The notes: generated from the letters alone by a model not told the origin. A stretch of 64,000 bases of DNA from Moraxella cuniculi DSM 21768 (GCF_900156515.1 NZ_FTNU01000007.1:1-64000), one strand, 5' to 3'. Shown: positions 7,752-17,725, numbered from the stretch's first letter. Numbers and translations are program-made.

Positions 7752-7979
7752 GATGGTATCCTTTAAATTAACAGGTTTTGATTAAATTGATAATTATAAC
7801 ACAGCTTGCTGATTTTTGGGTGGTTTTCTTATCATTTGCCAATATGCTTTTGGCGAGCAGGTTTATGTTAATTTGTATCACTTATGCCATCAAAACTTAT
7901 TTGGTTAATTTTGTTCACAAAAATTGTGTCAATTCTGCTAAAATAATCAATATTTACATTATATCACTTGGACGACATC

Positions 7980-9725
7980 ATGACTCAATCTACTGAAAAA
8001 AACGATTTTATCCGCAGTATTATCCGTGAGGACTTGGCAACAGGCAAGCATGAGCAGGTTTTGACGCGTTTTCCACCTGAACCGAATGGGTTTTTGCACA
8101 TTGGTCATGTAAAGTCCATTTGCCTAAATTTTGGCGTGGCGGCTGAGTTTGGTGGTGCGTGTAATTTGCGTTTTGATGACACCAACCCAACTGCCGAAAA
8201 ACAAGACTTTGTTGATGGCATTAAGCAAGATGTGCAGTGGCTGGGCTTTGATTGGGCAGGGCAGGTGCGTTATGCTTCTGGCTATTTTGATCAACTGTAT
8301 GCATGGGCGGTGCAGCTGATTGAGCAGGGTGATGCTTATGTGGATTTGCAAAGTATCGATGAGATTCGCACCAATCGCGGCTCGTTTAATCAGGCAGGTA
8401 CGCCGTCGCCATATCGTGATAGCAGCATCGAGGAGAATTTGGCACGCTTTTTTGATATGAAAGATGGCAAGTATGCTGATGGCGGTGCGGTATTGCGAGC
8501 CAAAATTGACATGGCACACCCAAATATGAATATGCGTGATCCTGTGATTTATCGTGTCATGCACGCTCATCATCATCAGACCGCTGATGCGTGGTGCATT
8601 TATCCGATGTATGATTTTGCTCACCCGCTGTCGGACGCAATTGAGGGCATTACGCATTCTTTATGCACGCTAGAGTTTGAGGATCATCGTCCGTTTTATG
8701 ATTGGGTGATTGATAAAATTGGCTTTGAGCGTCCGCCACGCCAATATGAATTTAGCCGCTTGAACATTGACCATACACTTACCAGCAAACGCAAACTTAA
8801 GCGATTGGTAGAGATGGGTGCGGTGTCTGGTTGGGACGACCCAAGAATGCCAACCATTGCAGGTATGCGTCGCCGTGGTTACACGCCAGAGGGCTTGCGT
8901 GATTTTTGTGAGCGTATTGGCGTAACCAAATCAGATGGCTTGGTGGATTATCGCATGCTGGAATTTAGCGTACGCAAATCGCTGGAAGATAGCACGGCAC
9001 GAGGCATGGCAGTTCTGCGTCCGCTCAAGGTAAGCATTACCAACTTTGATGAGGCGGTAGCACAGTTTGCACAGCTAAAAAACCCCAAGACAGTTGCAGA
9101 GTTTGATGGCGAAGTGTTATGGCTTGTGCAGCCAAAGCACCCGACTTTGCCAATGGGCGAGCGTCGCATTCCGTTTACCAAGACTATCTATATTGACAAA
9201 ACCGATTTTGAGGTTACTCCACCAGAGGGCTATAAACGCCTATCGCCAGAAAATCCCGAGATTCGTCTGCGTAATAGCTATGTGCTAAAAGTTGATGAAT
9301 ACAAAACTGATGAGTCAGGTCAGGTGGTTGAGCTGATTGCCAGTATTGATGAGAAGACGCTGGGCAACAATCCCGAGGGTCGCAAGGTTAAGGGCGTGAT
9401 TCATTGGGTATCAGCAACGCATGGTGTACCAGCACAGGTGCGACTGTATGAGCATTTGTTGCTAAAAGATGATGAAATTACCGACACGACGGCAGTGCCA
9501 GATGCAGCTGATGCTGACAGTGCATGGATTTATCAGCATCTCAATCCCAATTCACTGACGGTCTGTCAGGCGGTGATTGAGCCTGATTTGGCAAAGGCAA
9601 AATCAGGTGAGCGATTCCAGTTTGAGCGTGAGAGTTATTTTATTGCTGACGCTGTGGAGCATAGCGAGGCAACACCTGTATTTAACCAGATTGTTGGGCT
9701 AAAAGACAGCTTTAAGCCTGAATAA
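7980..9725 (+). CDS. glnS: Glutaminyl-tRNA synthetase
   Basis: Class I synthetase charging tRNA-Gln. Length (581) and order match gammaproteobacterial GlnRS: the FPPEPNGFLHIGH site at 31-43, FDDTNP, the HQTADAWCIYPMYDFAHPLSDAIEGITHS catalytic region (its two halves on either side of the fold), and the KMSKS-equivalent TSKRKLKRL. A two-barrel anticodon-binding region occupies the C-terminal third. ATG 7980 is preferred over the upstream TTG at 7968 because MTQSTEKNDFIRS is the normal N-terminus. It is transcribed alone, divergently from ppiB. Confidence 0.96.
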   Translation: MTQSTEKNDFIRSIIREDLATGKHEQVLTRFPPEPNGFLHIGHVKSICLNFGVAAEFGGACNLRFDDTNPTAEKQDFVDGIKQDVQWLGFDWAGQVRYASGYFDQLYAWAVQLIEQGDAYVDLQSIDEIRTNRGSFNQAGTPSPYRDSSIEENLARFFDMKDGKYADGGAVLRAKIDMAHPNMNMRDPVIYRVMHAHHHQTADAWCIYPMYDFAHPLSDAIEGITHSLCTLEFEDHRPFYDWVIDKIGFERPPRQYEFSRLNIDHTLTSKRKLKRLVEMGAVSGWDDPRMPTIAGMRRRGYTPEGLRDFCERIGVTKSDGLVDYRMLEFSVRKSLEDSTARGMAVLRPLKVSITNFDEAVAQFAQLKNPKTVAEFDGEVLWLVQPKHPTLPMGERRIPFTKTIYIDKTDFEVTPPEGYKRLSPENPEIRLRNSYVLKVDEYKTDESGQVVELIASIDEKTLGNNPEGRKVKGVIHWVSATHGVPAQVRLYEHLLLKDDEITDTTAVPDAADADSAWIYQHLNPNSLTVCQAVIEPDLAKAKSGERFQFERESYFIADAVEHSEATPVFNQIVGLKDSFKPE

Positions 9726-9817
9726 GCACTGAAGTTTTGCGGTCAATCTTAATTTAAGCTGCTTGGACTGCGGTGAAAAGACAGCTGCAACAATAAGCAG
9801 ATACGCTGGATAATGTT

Positions 9818-11668
9818 ATGAAACAAGCCACCGCTTTGGCAATTTTGCAAACAGGGCAAAATGTGTTTTTGACTGGACAGGCAGGTGCAGGCAAGACCTA
9901 TGTGCTAAATCAGTACATTGATTATTTGCGTGTGCGTGGCGTGCCTGTGGCAATTACTGCCAGCACAGGCATTGCAGCAACGCACATGAATGGCATGACG
10001 ATACATTCTTGGTCTGGCATTGGCATTCATAACGAGCTTGAAAAAGTCAATCTTGCTAAGCTACAAGCACGCGAAGATTTTGTTGAGCGATTAAAAAAAA
10101 CCAAGGTGCTGATTATTGATGAAATTTCCATGCTGCACGCCAAGCAAGTGGATACCATTGATGGCGTGCTGAAGCATTTTCGCGACAGTCAGCTGCCTTT
10201 TGGCGGTATGCAGGTGATTTTTTCGGGAGATTTTTTTCAGCTTCCTCCGATTGGCGAAAAAGGCGAAACCTCAAAGGAAAAATATGCGTTTATGTCGCAG
10301 GCGTGGCTTGCTTGCCAGTTTCAGATTTGTTATCTGACCGAGCAACATAGACAAGCAGGTGCTGGAGAGCGAGAGACTTTTGGCTTGTCGCTTAATGATA
10401 TTTTAAACCAAATTCGCAGTCAGACGGTAACCAAGCAGGCGGTTGATGTACTACAAGCCACCGAAAATCATACGATTGACCTAAACCGTACACGATTGTA
10501 CACGCATAATGCCGATGTCGATACCATCAATCAGCGGCAGTTGCAACAATTGCCAACCAAGCCCATCACTTATCAAGCAGCCACAATGGGCGAAAAGCCA
10601 CTGCAAGAGGCACTTACAAAAAGCGTGCGAGCACCGAGCGAATTGACAGTTGCCATCGGTGCCAAGGTGATGTTTGTTAAAAATCTGCCACTTTTGGGCG
10701 TTTATAATGGTACGATGGGCGAGGTGATTGGGTTTGTTGGCAGCTCTGGCAAGCGTTATACGCAGCAAACAGAATCCAACATGGACGAAAAAGCCTATCC
10801 GCTTGTACGATTAAATGGCGGTGGTGAGCTGGTGGCAGAGCCTGAGGAATGGACGATTGAGGACAAAGATGGCATGGTGCTGGCAAGTTTCACCCAAGTG
10901 CCATTGTGCTTGGCGTGGGCGATTACTGTACATAAATCGCAGGGCATGACGCTAGATGCTGCTGAGATTGACCTATCCAAGACTTTTGAGATGGGGCAGG
11001 GTTATGTGGCGTTGTCGCGTTTGCGTAGCTTGGCTGGCTTGAAGTTGCTGGGATTTAACCTAAAAAGCCTACTGCTTGACGAATGGGTGCAGCGGGTGGA
11101 TTTGCGGTTCATTGAATTATCCAAAGAGCACGAAGCAAAGTTCAATAGCCTTGATGATAAGGCATTGGCAGAGATACACCGAGCGTTTATTCAGGTGTGT
11201 GATGGCATTACAGATGAAAAAGTCATTGCAGAAAATCTAAAATATTTGACCGAAAAAAGACAAGCCAAGCAAGCCAAATCAGCAGAATCTAAATCAGCAA
11301 CCGTGCTACAAAATGGCCTAACTGCAACGGTTAATGAAACTTTTGATTGTGTGCAAGCAGGTCTTGATTTGCAGCAAATCGCCAAAAAACGCAGTTTGGC
11401 AGTATCAACCATCATTACGCATTTGGCTGCCATTGCCAAGGCGATGGGGATTGGTGCCATTGAGCAATTTTGCCCCGAGCAAAGCGTGCTAGATGAGATT
11501 GCCGCTGCCATACAGCGACTACAGGCACAAGGCGAGCTGCTTGATGATATAAAAATCACACCAATTTTTGATGAATTAAGAGAAAAATATCCTCACAACG
11601 AGATTCGTTTGGCATTGCCCTTTATCATACAGGCAGATGACAAAGATGGGGCAGATGATGAAGCGTGA
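9818..11668 (+). CDS. PIF1/RecD-like DNA helicase with C-terminal HTH domain
   Basis: This is a superfamily 1B helicase. Walker A GQAGAGKT is at 20-27, Walker B VLIIDEISM at 97-105, GDFFQLPP follows, and the C-terminal motif VHKSQGMTLD with YVALSRLRSL marks the PIF1/RecD2 group. Residues about 500-600 form a helicase-associated helix-turn-helix domain (DCVQAGLDLQQIAKKRSLAVSTIITHLA), similar to that of RecQ/YpbB-type proteins. It probably unwinds structured DNA during repair or replication; the exact role is unknown. The 3' end overlaps or abuts the following GAPDH-family gene, suggesting a two-gene transcript. Confidence 0.88.
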   Translation: MKQATALAILQTGQNVFLTGQAGAGKTYVLNQYIDYLRVRGVPVAITASTGIAATHMNGMTIHSWSGIGIHNELEKVNLAKLQAREDFVERLKKTKVLIIDEISMLHAKQVDTIDGVLKHFRDSQLPFGGMQVIFSGDFFQLPPIGEKGETSKEKYAFMSQAWLACQFQICYLTEQHRQAGAGERETFGLSLNDILNQIRSQTVTKQAVDVLQATENHTIDLNRTRLYTHNADVDTINQRQLQQLPTKPITYQAATMGEKPLQEALTKSVRAPSELTVAIGAKVMFVKNLPLLGVYNGTMGEVIGFVGSSGKRYTQQTESNMDEKAYPLVRLNGGGELVAEPEEWTIEDKDGMVLASFTQVPLCLAWAITVHKSQGMTLDAAEIDLSKTFEMGQGYVALSRLRSLAGLKLLGFNLKSLLLDEWVQRVDLRFIELSKEHEAKFNSLDDKALAEIHRAFIQVCDGITDEKVIAENLKYLTEKRQAKQAKSAESKSATVLQNGLTATVNETFDCVQAGLDLQQIAKKRSLAVSTIITHLAAIAKAMGIGAIEQFCPEQSVLDEIAAAIQRLQAQGELLDDIKITPIFDELREKYPHNEIRLALPFIIQADDKDGADDEA

Positions 11669-12719
11669 AAAATTACGATTGGCGATTAATGGTTTTGGAC
11701 GGATTGGGCGTAATTTGTTGCGTGCTTATGTCAAATATCCTGCGGATTTTTCGCTGATTGAAATTGTTGCAATCAATGATGTGGCAGATGCTGATATTTT
11801 GTTGCATTTGTTAAAATTTGACAGCACGCACGGGCGATTTGGGCAAGATGATGGCACGCAAGTTTGTCTGCTGGATAAAGGTGGGGATACTTATTTGTCT
11901 ATCACGGCTGGTGGCAAGTCGTGTGATATTTTGCTTTTGCAGCAATCAGATCCCAAGCGACTGCCATGGGAGGGGCTCTGCATTGATATTGTGCTAGAAT
12001 GCACAGGGCAGTTTCGCTCTTATCGTGATGCCATAAAGCACAAGCTGGCAGGGGCGGCACAGGTGATAGTTGGTGCTGCACCGTTTGATGAGGTTGATGC
12101 AAGCATTGTGATTGGCGTTAATGATAATAGCCTTAGTCGCACACTGTCTGTTATTTCTGGCGTATCTTGCACCACCCAAGCGTTGGTGCCGCTGCTACAG
12201 GTGTTGGATAGTGATTTTGGCATTGACAGCGTGATGATGACAGAGATTCATGCAGTTACCGCCGACCAAAGCGTGCTGGATAAGGCTCATCGTGATTTTC
12301 GCCGTGCTCGTGCCAGTGGGCATAATATCATCCCAACAACCTCAAGCAGTATCAATGCAACCGAGCGAGTTTTGCCGACCATGCGTGGCAAAATCAACGG
12401 ACATTCTATCCGAGTGCCGACCATCAATGTGGCAGCGATTGATATCACCGTAAAATTCAACACGCCACAAAACTGCGATGGTGTAAAATCTGCCTTAATT
12501 GCCGCAAGCCAAAGCAGGCTACAGGGCATCATGGCTTATACTGATGAGCCTTTGGTATCAAGCGATTTTATTGGCAATCGTCATTCTTTGGTCATTGACG
12601 GTCAGCAGCTTATGCAGGCAGGCGAGTTAATAAAAATCTATGCATGGTATGATAATGAATGGGGTTATGCCAATCGCTTGTTACAAATGTGCCAAAAATT
12701 AGCACTTTGTCCCAGCTGA
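11658..12719 (+). CDS. Glyceraldehyde-3-phosphate / erythrose-4-phosphate dehydrogenase family
   Basis: NAD-binding GFGRIGRN lies near the N-terminus, the catalytic Cys is in SGVSCTTQALVP, a His follows in EIHAVTADQ, and DNEWGYANRLLQM is at the end, so this is a complete GAPDH-fold enzyme. Several details deviate from housekeeping GAPDH: the usual ASCTTNC is GVSCTTQA, and RVPTINVAAIDIT resembles erythrose-4-phosphate dehydrogenase (Epd). It may serve gluconeogenesis or the pyridoxal-phosphate pathway; sequence alone does not decide. Four in-frame ATGs lie at 11637, 11646, 11655 and 11658. The last has the best-spaced G-rich site, and all overlap the helicase gene. Confidence 0.85.
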   Translation: MKREKLRLAINGFGRIGRNLLRAYVKYPADFSLIEIVAINDVADADILLHLLKFDSTHGRFGQDDGTQVCLLDKGGDTYLSITAGGKSCDILLLQQSDPKRLPWEGLCIDIVLECTGQFRSYRDAIKHKLAGAAQVIVGAAPFDEVDASIVIGVNDNSLSRTLSVISGVSCTTQALVPLLQVLDSDFGIDSVMMTEIHAVTADQSVLDKAHRDFRRARASGHNIIPTTSSSINATERVLPTMRGKINGHSIRVPTINVAAIDITVKFNTPQNCDGVKSALIAASQSRLQGIMAYTDEPLVSSDFIGNRHSLVIDGQQLMQAGELIKIYAWYDNEWGYANRLLQMCQKLALCPS

Positions 12720-12778
12720 GCATTGTTTCTGATTTATTTTAAAATATAAATTTAGCAATAATAAATTATGGAGCTATT

Positions 12779-13054
12779 ATGACTGACAGCATGAATATTG
12801 AACCTACCGCCACCCAAAGACGCATTATTTATCAGGCACGCCGTGGATTAAAAGAGCTGGATTTTTATATCGATCCGTATGTTAAGCTGCATTATTTGCA
12901 GGCAAGTGATGAAGAGCAGGCGGCGTTTGCAACACTGTTAAATTATGAAGATCCAGATTTGCTGTTGTTTTTTTTGGGTCAAGAAATGCCGCAAGAGCCT
13001 GAGGTTGCCGAATTAATCAATAAACTAAAAGAATTAAGATACGCTAAAGATTAA
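12779..13054 (+). CDS. sdhE: FAD assembly factor SdhE
   Basis: This is a small (91-residue) helical protein that promotes covalent flavinylation of succinate dehydrogenase SdhA. The diagnostic RGxxE motif appears as RGLKELD at 22-28, followed by the conserved acidic stretch and the EDPDLLLFFLG helix. A YgfX/CptA-like membrane protein follows immediately, the same pairing as ygfX-ygfY in enterobacteria. Confidence 0.92.
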   Translation: MTDSMNIEPTATQRRIIYQARRGLKELDFYIDPYVKLHYLQASDEEQAAFATLLNYEDPDLLLFFLGQEMPQEPEVAELINKLKELRYAKD

Positions 13055-13063
13055 TTGATATTT

Positions 13064-13546
13064 ATGAAGCAAATCATCAACGATAAGAATTTGCTTATTT
13101 TGGACATTCAGCTACAACTAAGCAAGATGGCGTGGTATCTATGGTGGCTGATGTCAGCCATGGTTGGCTTGATTTGTTTTGTGGTGACAGTGGCATGGTG
13201 GCAGTGGTTAGTGCTATTGTTACTATTTTTATTATTAAGCATATCTTATAAAAATCACCTATCATCTGCGATAAGCAAACTTAGCACCCGACAAATTGAT
13301 GGCGTATGGTTGCTTGCCACTCCAGCGGATAAAGATGGCACAGAGTTAATTTACCAAGCCTATTTGCAGCGTATTCAATTGGTGAATTTGGGGTTTGTGT
13401 CGGCTGTTGTATTGGATTTTTATGTTGTTATTCCCAAAAAATCACGGTTGACCACCACGATATTTGTCGACCAGCTGACCGCGGCTGACTATGCCACATT
13501 GGCAGCGTTGGCAAAATTATCCAGCCAAGTTCAAAAATTGTCGTAA
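13064..13546 (+). CDS. YgfX/CptA-like small membrane protein
   Basis: This is a 160-residue protein with two close transmembrane helices (about residues 22-60, very Trp/Leu-rich) and a cytoplasmic domain. Position directly after sdhE and topology match the YgfX/CptA family, which is linked to SdhE and called the toxin CptA in E. coli; that role is debated. ATG 13064 is favoured over the TTG at 13055. Sequence similarity by eye is weak, so the family call rests largely on context. Confidence 0.6.
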   Translation: MKQIINDKNLLILDIQLQLSKMAWYLWWLMSAMVGLICFVVTVAWWQWLVLLLLFLLLSISYKNHLSSAISKLSTRQIDGVWLLATPADKDGTELIYQAYLQRIQLVNLGFVSAVVLDFYVVIPKKSRLTTTIFVDQLTAADYATLAALAKLSSQVQKLS

Positions 13547-13729
13547 TTTAATTATGGCAATGACAAGGTGATAAATCGCGTGATTATTGTTTTGGATTTG
13601 GTTGCTATTTGTTACAATCAATGAAATATCGCTAACAATTTTTAAAAATCATTACAAAAATCTGCTATGGGTTAATTGTTTGTTTTGTTAAGATAAATAA
13701 GAATAAGTTGCTTTTAGTGGAGAATTTTT

Positions 13730-14452
13730 ATGAGTTTATTACAAAATGTCTTTAGCGAAGTGCTAAAAAACGCCGTCCAATCACAACAGCCCCAGCAGTC
13801 GCAACAACCTCAAAATCAAGGCGGTTTGGGTGGTTTGCTGGGTACATTGGCAGGCATGGCAGGGCAGTCGCAAGCACAGGGCAATGCGGGCTTGGGTGGT
13901 TTGTTAGGAAGTGTGCTTGGCTCACAGCTTGGTAATCGCCAAGGTGCCAACTTAGAAGCTGTATTGGGCGGATTATTGGGTGGAAATAATCAAAACACCA
14001 GTGCAGGCGACCTAGGCAGCGTCTTGGGTAGTGTGCTTGGTCAATCTCGTGGTGGCGTGGCAAAATCATCAGGAGGCATTAATAAAGGTGCGTTGCTGGT
14101 GGCGTTATTGCCTGTGGTGCTGACTTTTATCCAAAAAAATGGCGGTTTGTCGGGAATTTTGGGTAAATTTTCTAACAGTGGACTTGAAAACAAAGCCCAA
14201 TCTTGGGTGAATATCGATACCAATAACGATGGGATTGATGCAGGCGATGTGGCACGCTTGTTTGGCGATGAGCAGATTCAGCAAGTTTGTGAACAGACAG
14301 GGGCGACTCATGGCGAGGTGTGCCAAGGCATTGCCGAGCTGTTGCCACAGGTGGTTAATGATTTGACCCCAGAGGGTGATTTGAGTAATGAGCAGCAAGC
14401 CAATGATGAAATTGCTGAAATCTTGACAAAAATGAAATCCGCTCAAGCTTAA
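13730..14452 (+). CDS. YidB-like DUF937 protein
   Basis: This is a 240-residue protein of unknown function. It has a short N-terminal helix (SLLQNVFSEVLKNA), a Gln-rich linker and a low-complexity segment with repeated GLGGLLG/LGSVLG units. A hydrophobic helix (GALLVALLPVVLTFIQ) follows, then a C-terminal domain with IQQVCEQTG and LLPQVVNDLTPEG, typical of YidB/DUF937. NIDTNNDGIDAGD resembles a single EF-hand-like loop. A good ribosome site (GTGGAG) precedes the ATG, and a terminator follows, so it is monocistronic. Confidence 0.8.
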   Translation: MSLLQNVFSEVLKNAVQSQQPQQSQQPQNQGGLGGLLGTLAGMAGQSQAQGNAGLGGLLGSVLGSQLGNRQGANLEAVLGGLLGGNNQNTSAGDLGSVLGSVLGQSRGGVAKSSGGINKGALLVALLPVVLTFIQKNGGLSGILGKFSNSGLENKAQSWVNIDTNNDGIDAGDVARLFGDEQIQQVCEQTGATHGEVCQGIAELLPQVVNDLTPEGDLSNEQQANDEIAEILTKMKSAQA

Positions 14453-14463
14453 TTGAGTGCCTT

Positions 14464-14489
14464 AAAAGCTGCCTTTGGGCGGCTTTTTT
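14464..14489 (+). terminator. Intrinsic terminator after the yidB-like gene
   Basis: AAGCTGCC and GGCGGCTT pair around TTTG and are followed by a T tract. Confidence 0.85.
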
Positions 14490-14708
14490 ATTGGGTGGGC
14501 AACACCGTGGCTAAAGTGGTAAAATTAGCGGTATTGATTTGATAATTATAAATTTAAATTTATTAATTGTTTTTAATATTTAACTGGTATCGCTTGATTT
14601 TATCAAATCCTTATGAGTTTGTATGGTAGATATTTTAGCCTGCATTAGTCTCGGCGGTGGTTTTGTGATAGAGGGCGAAATGTGTCAGTGGTAAGTGGTC
14701 GCTGAATT

Positions 14709-14717
14709 TGGTATAAT
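14709..14717 (+). promoter_or_regulatory. Extended -10 promoter element for prfB
   Basis: TGG followed by TATAAT (14712-14717) makes an extended -10 about 40 bases upstream of the prfB ATG. No strong -35 is visible. Confidence 0.5.
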
Positions 14718-14757
14718 TGGTCTGATTTTTGATGACAAATAGTGATTAGGAGTATGT

Positions 14758-15853
14758 ATGGAAATCGCCCAGTATCAAGAACAAATCAAAGACCTAACCC
14801 AGCGAGGTCAAGATCTTCGGGGGTATCTTTGACATTGATGCCAAAAAAGAACGCCTAGAAGAAGTAAACCTAGAGCTGGAAAATCCCGAAATCTGGAATG
14901 ACCCTGAAGTCGCCACCAAAATCAGCAAAGAAAAATCAGTGCTTGATGGCATTATCGGTGTTATCGAGGGGCTTGATGGTAGTTTGGCGGATGCGGTAGC
15001 AATGTTGGAACTTGCCACCGAAGCCGATGACGAGAGCCTGCTTGCTGATGTGCAAGCTGAGTTGGATTTGGCACTGTCAAAGGTTGAAGAGCTGGAATTT
15101 AAGCGAATGTTCTCAGGCGAGATGGATGCCAATAATTGCTATCTTGACATTCAGGCAGGCTCGGGCGGCACAGAGGCTCAAGACTGGTCGCAGATGCTGC
15201 TTAGAATGTATTTGCGGTGGTGTGAATCTCATGGCTTTAAGGCGGAGGTGATGGAAGTTTCTGAAGGTGGTGTCGCTGGCATAAAATCAGCAACCATTGC
15301 TGTCAAGGGTGATTATGCCTTTGGTTGGTTGCGTACCGAAATTGGCGTGCATCGTTTGGTGCGTAAATCACCATTTGATAGCAATAATGGTCGCCATACC
15401 TCATTTGCGGCGGTTTTTGTATCGCCAGAGATTGATGATAATGTAGAAATTGATATCAATCCTGCCGATTTACGCATTGATACCTATCGCTCTAGCGGTG
15501 CAGGCGGTCAGCATGTTAATACCACCGATTCTGCGGTGCGTATCACTCACCAACCAACTGGCGTGGTTGTGGCTTGCCAAAATGAACGAAGCCAGCATGC
15601 CAACAAAGATACTGCAATGAAAATGCTACGAGCCAAGTTGTACGAGCTAGAAATGCAAAAACGCATGGAGAAACAGCAAGCACTGGAGGACAGCAAGTCA
15701 GATATTGGCTGGGGTTCACAAATTCGCTCCTATGTGCTTGATGATTCACGCATTAAAGATTTGCGAACTGGCGTGGAGACATCAAATACTGGTGCGGTGC
15801 TTGATGGTGATTTGGATAAATTTATTGTTGCCAGCCTAAAGGCAGGATTGTAA
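14758..15853 (+). CDS. prfB: Peptide chain release factor 2 (programmed +1 frameshift)
   Basis: RF2 terminates translation at UGA and UAA. The gene is read as 14758-14829 joined to 14831-15853. The first 24 codons end LRGYL at an in-frame TGA (14830-14832), and a +1 shift continues as [13 protein letters not shown]. The rest matches RF2 closely, including the catalytic GGQ loop ([17 protein letters not shown]). The tripeptide SPF, which recognises UGA, is seen in [11 protein letters not shown]. Total length is about 364 residues. Unlike many relatives, no lysS follows; the next gene is a CoA-transferase behind a terminator. Confidence 0.95.
14819..14832 (+). promoter_or_regulatory. RF2 autoregulatory frameshift site
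   Basis: The site reads CGGGGGTATCTTTGAC. The internal Shine-Dalgarno-like G run lies three bases before CTT, and the slippery CTT-TGA context is followed by C, the classic feedback signal for RF2. The SD is CGGGGG here rather than the usual AGGGGG. Confidence 0.93.
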
Positions 15854-15876
15854 GTGATATTTATCTTGGTATCAAT

Positions 15877-15899
15877 AAAAACCAACCAGTCGGTTTTTT
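15877..15899 (+). terminator. Intrinsic terminator after prfB
   Basis: AAAAACC pairs with GGTTTTTT around a short loop. The stem is A/T-rich and modest. Confidence 0.6.
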
Positions 15900-16048
15900 A
15901 TTTATTATAGCCATCAATGATTACTAATGTTTTGTGGCAAAGCAGATATAATTTATCACAAGTTTTGTATTAGCTATTTATTTTATTTGGTGATAGTGCT
16001 ACAATCACAGTAGCAATTAGCTTATAGTAAAAGTTATAAGGAGACAGT

Positions 16049-17575
16049 ATGTCTATTGATCGTATTCGTAACGCAGCCCTGCGTGAAAAAGTCATGAGTG
16101 CCGAAGCGGCAGCTGAATTTGTCAAAGACGGCATGAATCTTGCCATTACAGGCTTTACGGGTGCAGGTTATCCAAAAGCATTACCAACTGCCATTGCCAA
16201 CAAAGCAAAGGCTGCTCATGCCAAAGGCGAAAAGTTCAGCATCGGCATGGTAACTGGTGCATCTACGGCACCTGAATGCGATGGCGTGCTTGCCGAAGCT
16301 AATGCTGTGCATTTTCGTTCGCCTTTTCAGTCAGATCCGACATTGCGTAATAACATTAATGCAGGCAATACCAACTACCAAGATATGCACTTGTCGCATG
16401 TAGAGCAACAAATGCGTCAAGGTTTTTATGGAAAATTTGACCTTGCGATTATTGAGGCGGCTGGCATTACCGAAAATGGCGAAATCATCTTTGCTATGGG
16501 TATTGGTCATGGTGTAGAAGCGGTCAAAAATGCCGACAAAGTTATCATTGAGATTAATGCGGCACTTAGCACGGGGCTTGAGGGCATGCACGATGTGTAC
16601 GGTGATGTTGGTTTGCCACCGCACCGCAAGCCAATCCCGATTGTAGGAGCGTTTGACCGCATTGGCACACCTGCCTTGGCGTGTGATAGCGATAAGATTG
16701 TGGCGATTGTACTGACCAATGCAGGTGATCGTAATTCTAAGTTTGCCGAACCTGATGAGGTTTCTAAGCGTATCGCTGCCCAAGTTATCGACTTTTTGGA
16801 TCATGAAGTGAAGGCAGGGCGACTGCCAAAAAGCCTGTTGCCACTACAATCAGGCGTTGGTAATGTTGCCAATGCGGTAATGGCAGGACTGCTGGATGCA
16901 CCATTTGATGATTTGGTGGGCTATACCGAAGTTTTGCAAGACGGTATGCTGGATCTGATTTTGGCGAAAAAAATGAAAACAGCATCTGCCACTGCCTTGT
17001 CATTTAGTCCAGATGCACTACAACGCTTCAATGAAAATATTGAGTTCTTAAAAGACAAAATTATCCTACGCCCAATGGAAATCAGCAATAACCCAGAGAT
17101 TATTCGTCGTCTTGGGGTGATTGGCATGAACTCAATGATTGAGGCGGATATTTATGGTAATGTAAACTCAACCCATGTTATGGGTACTCGCATGATGAAC
17201 GGTATTGGTGGCTCTGGCGACTTTACTCGTAATGGCTTCTTTAGTTTTTATGTCAGCCCATCAACCGCCAAAGGTGGGGCAATTTCTGCCATCGTACCAA
17301 TGGTGAGCCATCATGACCATACTGAGCATGATGTGATGTTTATTGTTACCGAGCAAGGCATGGCGGATTTGCGTGGCAAATCACCGCGTGAGCGTGCCAA
17401 ATTGATCATCAATAACTGTTCACACCCTGACTATCGTGATATGCTACAAGATTATTATGATCGTGCATTGGTTGCTAGCGAAAAAGCAGGCGGTATCCAT
17501 ACGCCACACCTATTGCTTGAGGCATTGTCATGGCATCAGCGTTTTATCGAAACTGGCGATATGCGTATCAAATAA
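16049..17575 (+). CDS. Succinyl-CoA:acetate CoA-transferase (acetyl-CoA hydrolase/transferase family)
   Basis: This transfers CoA between succinyl-CoA and acetate, which detoxifies or activates acetate and can replace succinyl-CoA synthetase in the TCA cycle. It has 508 residues with two CoA-transferase halves. The expected catalytic glutamate falls at residue 294 in YTEVLQDG, the same number as in Acetobacter AarC. GVGNVANAVMAGL and GGSGDFTRNG are CoA-binding signatures. AAGGAG precedes the ATG. The gene stands alone between terminators and precedes two acyl-CoA dehydrogenases, so the neighbourhood is acyl-CoA and acetate metabolism. Confidence 0.9.
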   Translation: MSIDRIRNAALREKVMSAEAAAEFVKDGMNLAITGFTGAGYPKALPTAIANKAKAAHAKGEKFSIGMVTGASTAPECDGVLAEANAVHFRSPFQSDPTLRNNINAGNTNYQDMHLSHVEQQMRQGFYGKFDLAIIEAAGITENGEIIFAMGIGHGVEAVKNADKVIIEINAALSTGLEGMHDVYGDVGLPPHRKPIPIVGAFDRIGTPALACDSDKIVAIVLTNAGDRNSKFAEPDEVSKRIAAQVIDFLDHEVKAGRLPKSLLPLQSGVGNVANAVMAGLLDAPFDDLVGYTEVLQDGMLDLILAKKMKTASATALSFSPDALQRFNENIEFLKDKIILRPMEISNNPEIIRRLGVIGMNSMIEADIYGNVNSTHVMGTRMMNGIGGSGDFTRNGFFSFYVSPSTAKGGAISAIVPMVSHHDHTEHDVMFIVTEQGMADLRGKSPRERAKLIINNCSHPDYRDMLQDYYDRALVASEKAGGIHTPHLLLEALSWHQRFIETGDMRIK

Positions 17576-17589
17576 CCTGTTTGCAATGC

Positions 17590-17619
17590 AAAAAACCGCT
17601 CTATCATGGGCGGTTTTTT
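17590..17619 (+). terminator. Intrinsic terminator after the CoA-transferase gene
   Basis: AAAAAACCGC pairs with GCGGTTTTTT around TCTATCATGG. Confidence 0.88.
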
Positions 17620-17725
17620 CATGATGACCCATCAGTCATTTATGAAGGCTTGCATTGATGATTGCTATTGGTTATTTTATTAATAAATTTTTGTTAAACT
17701 TTAAACCAAATAAAAAGGATATGCC

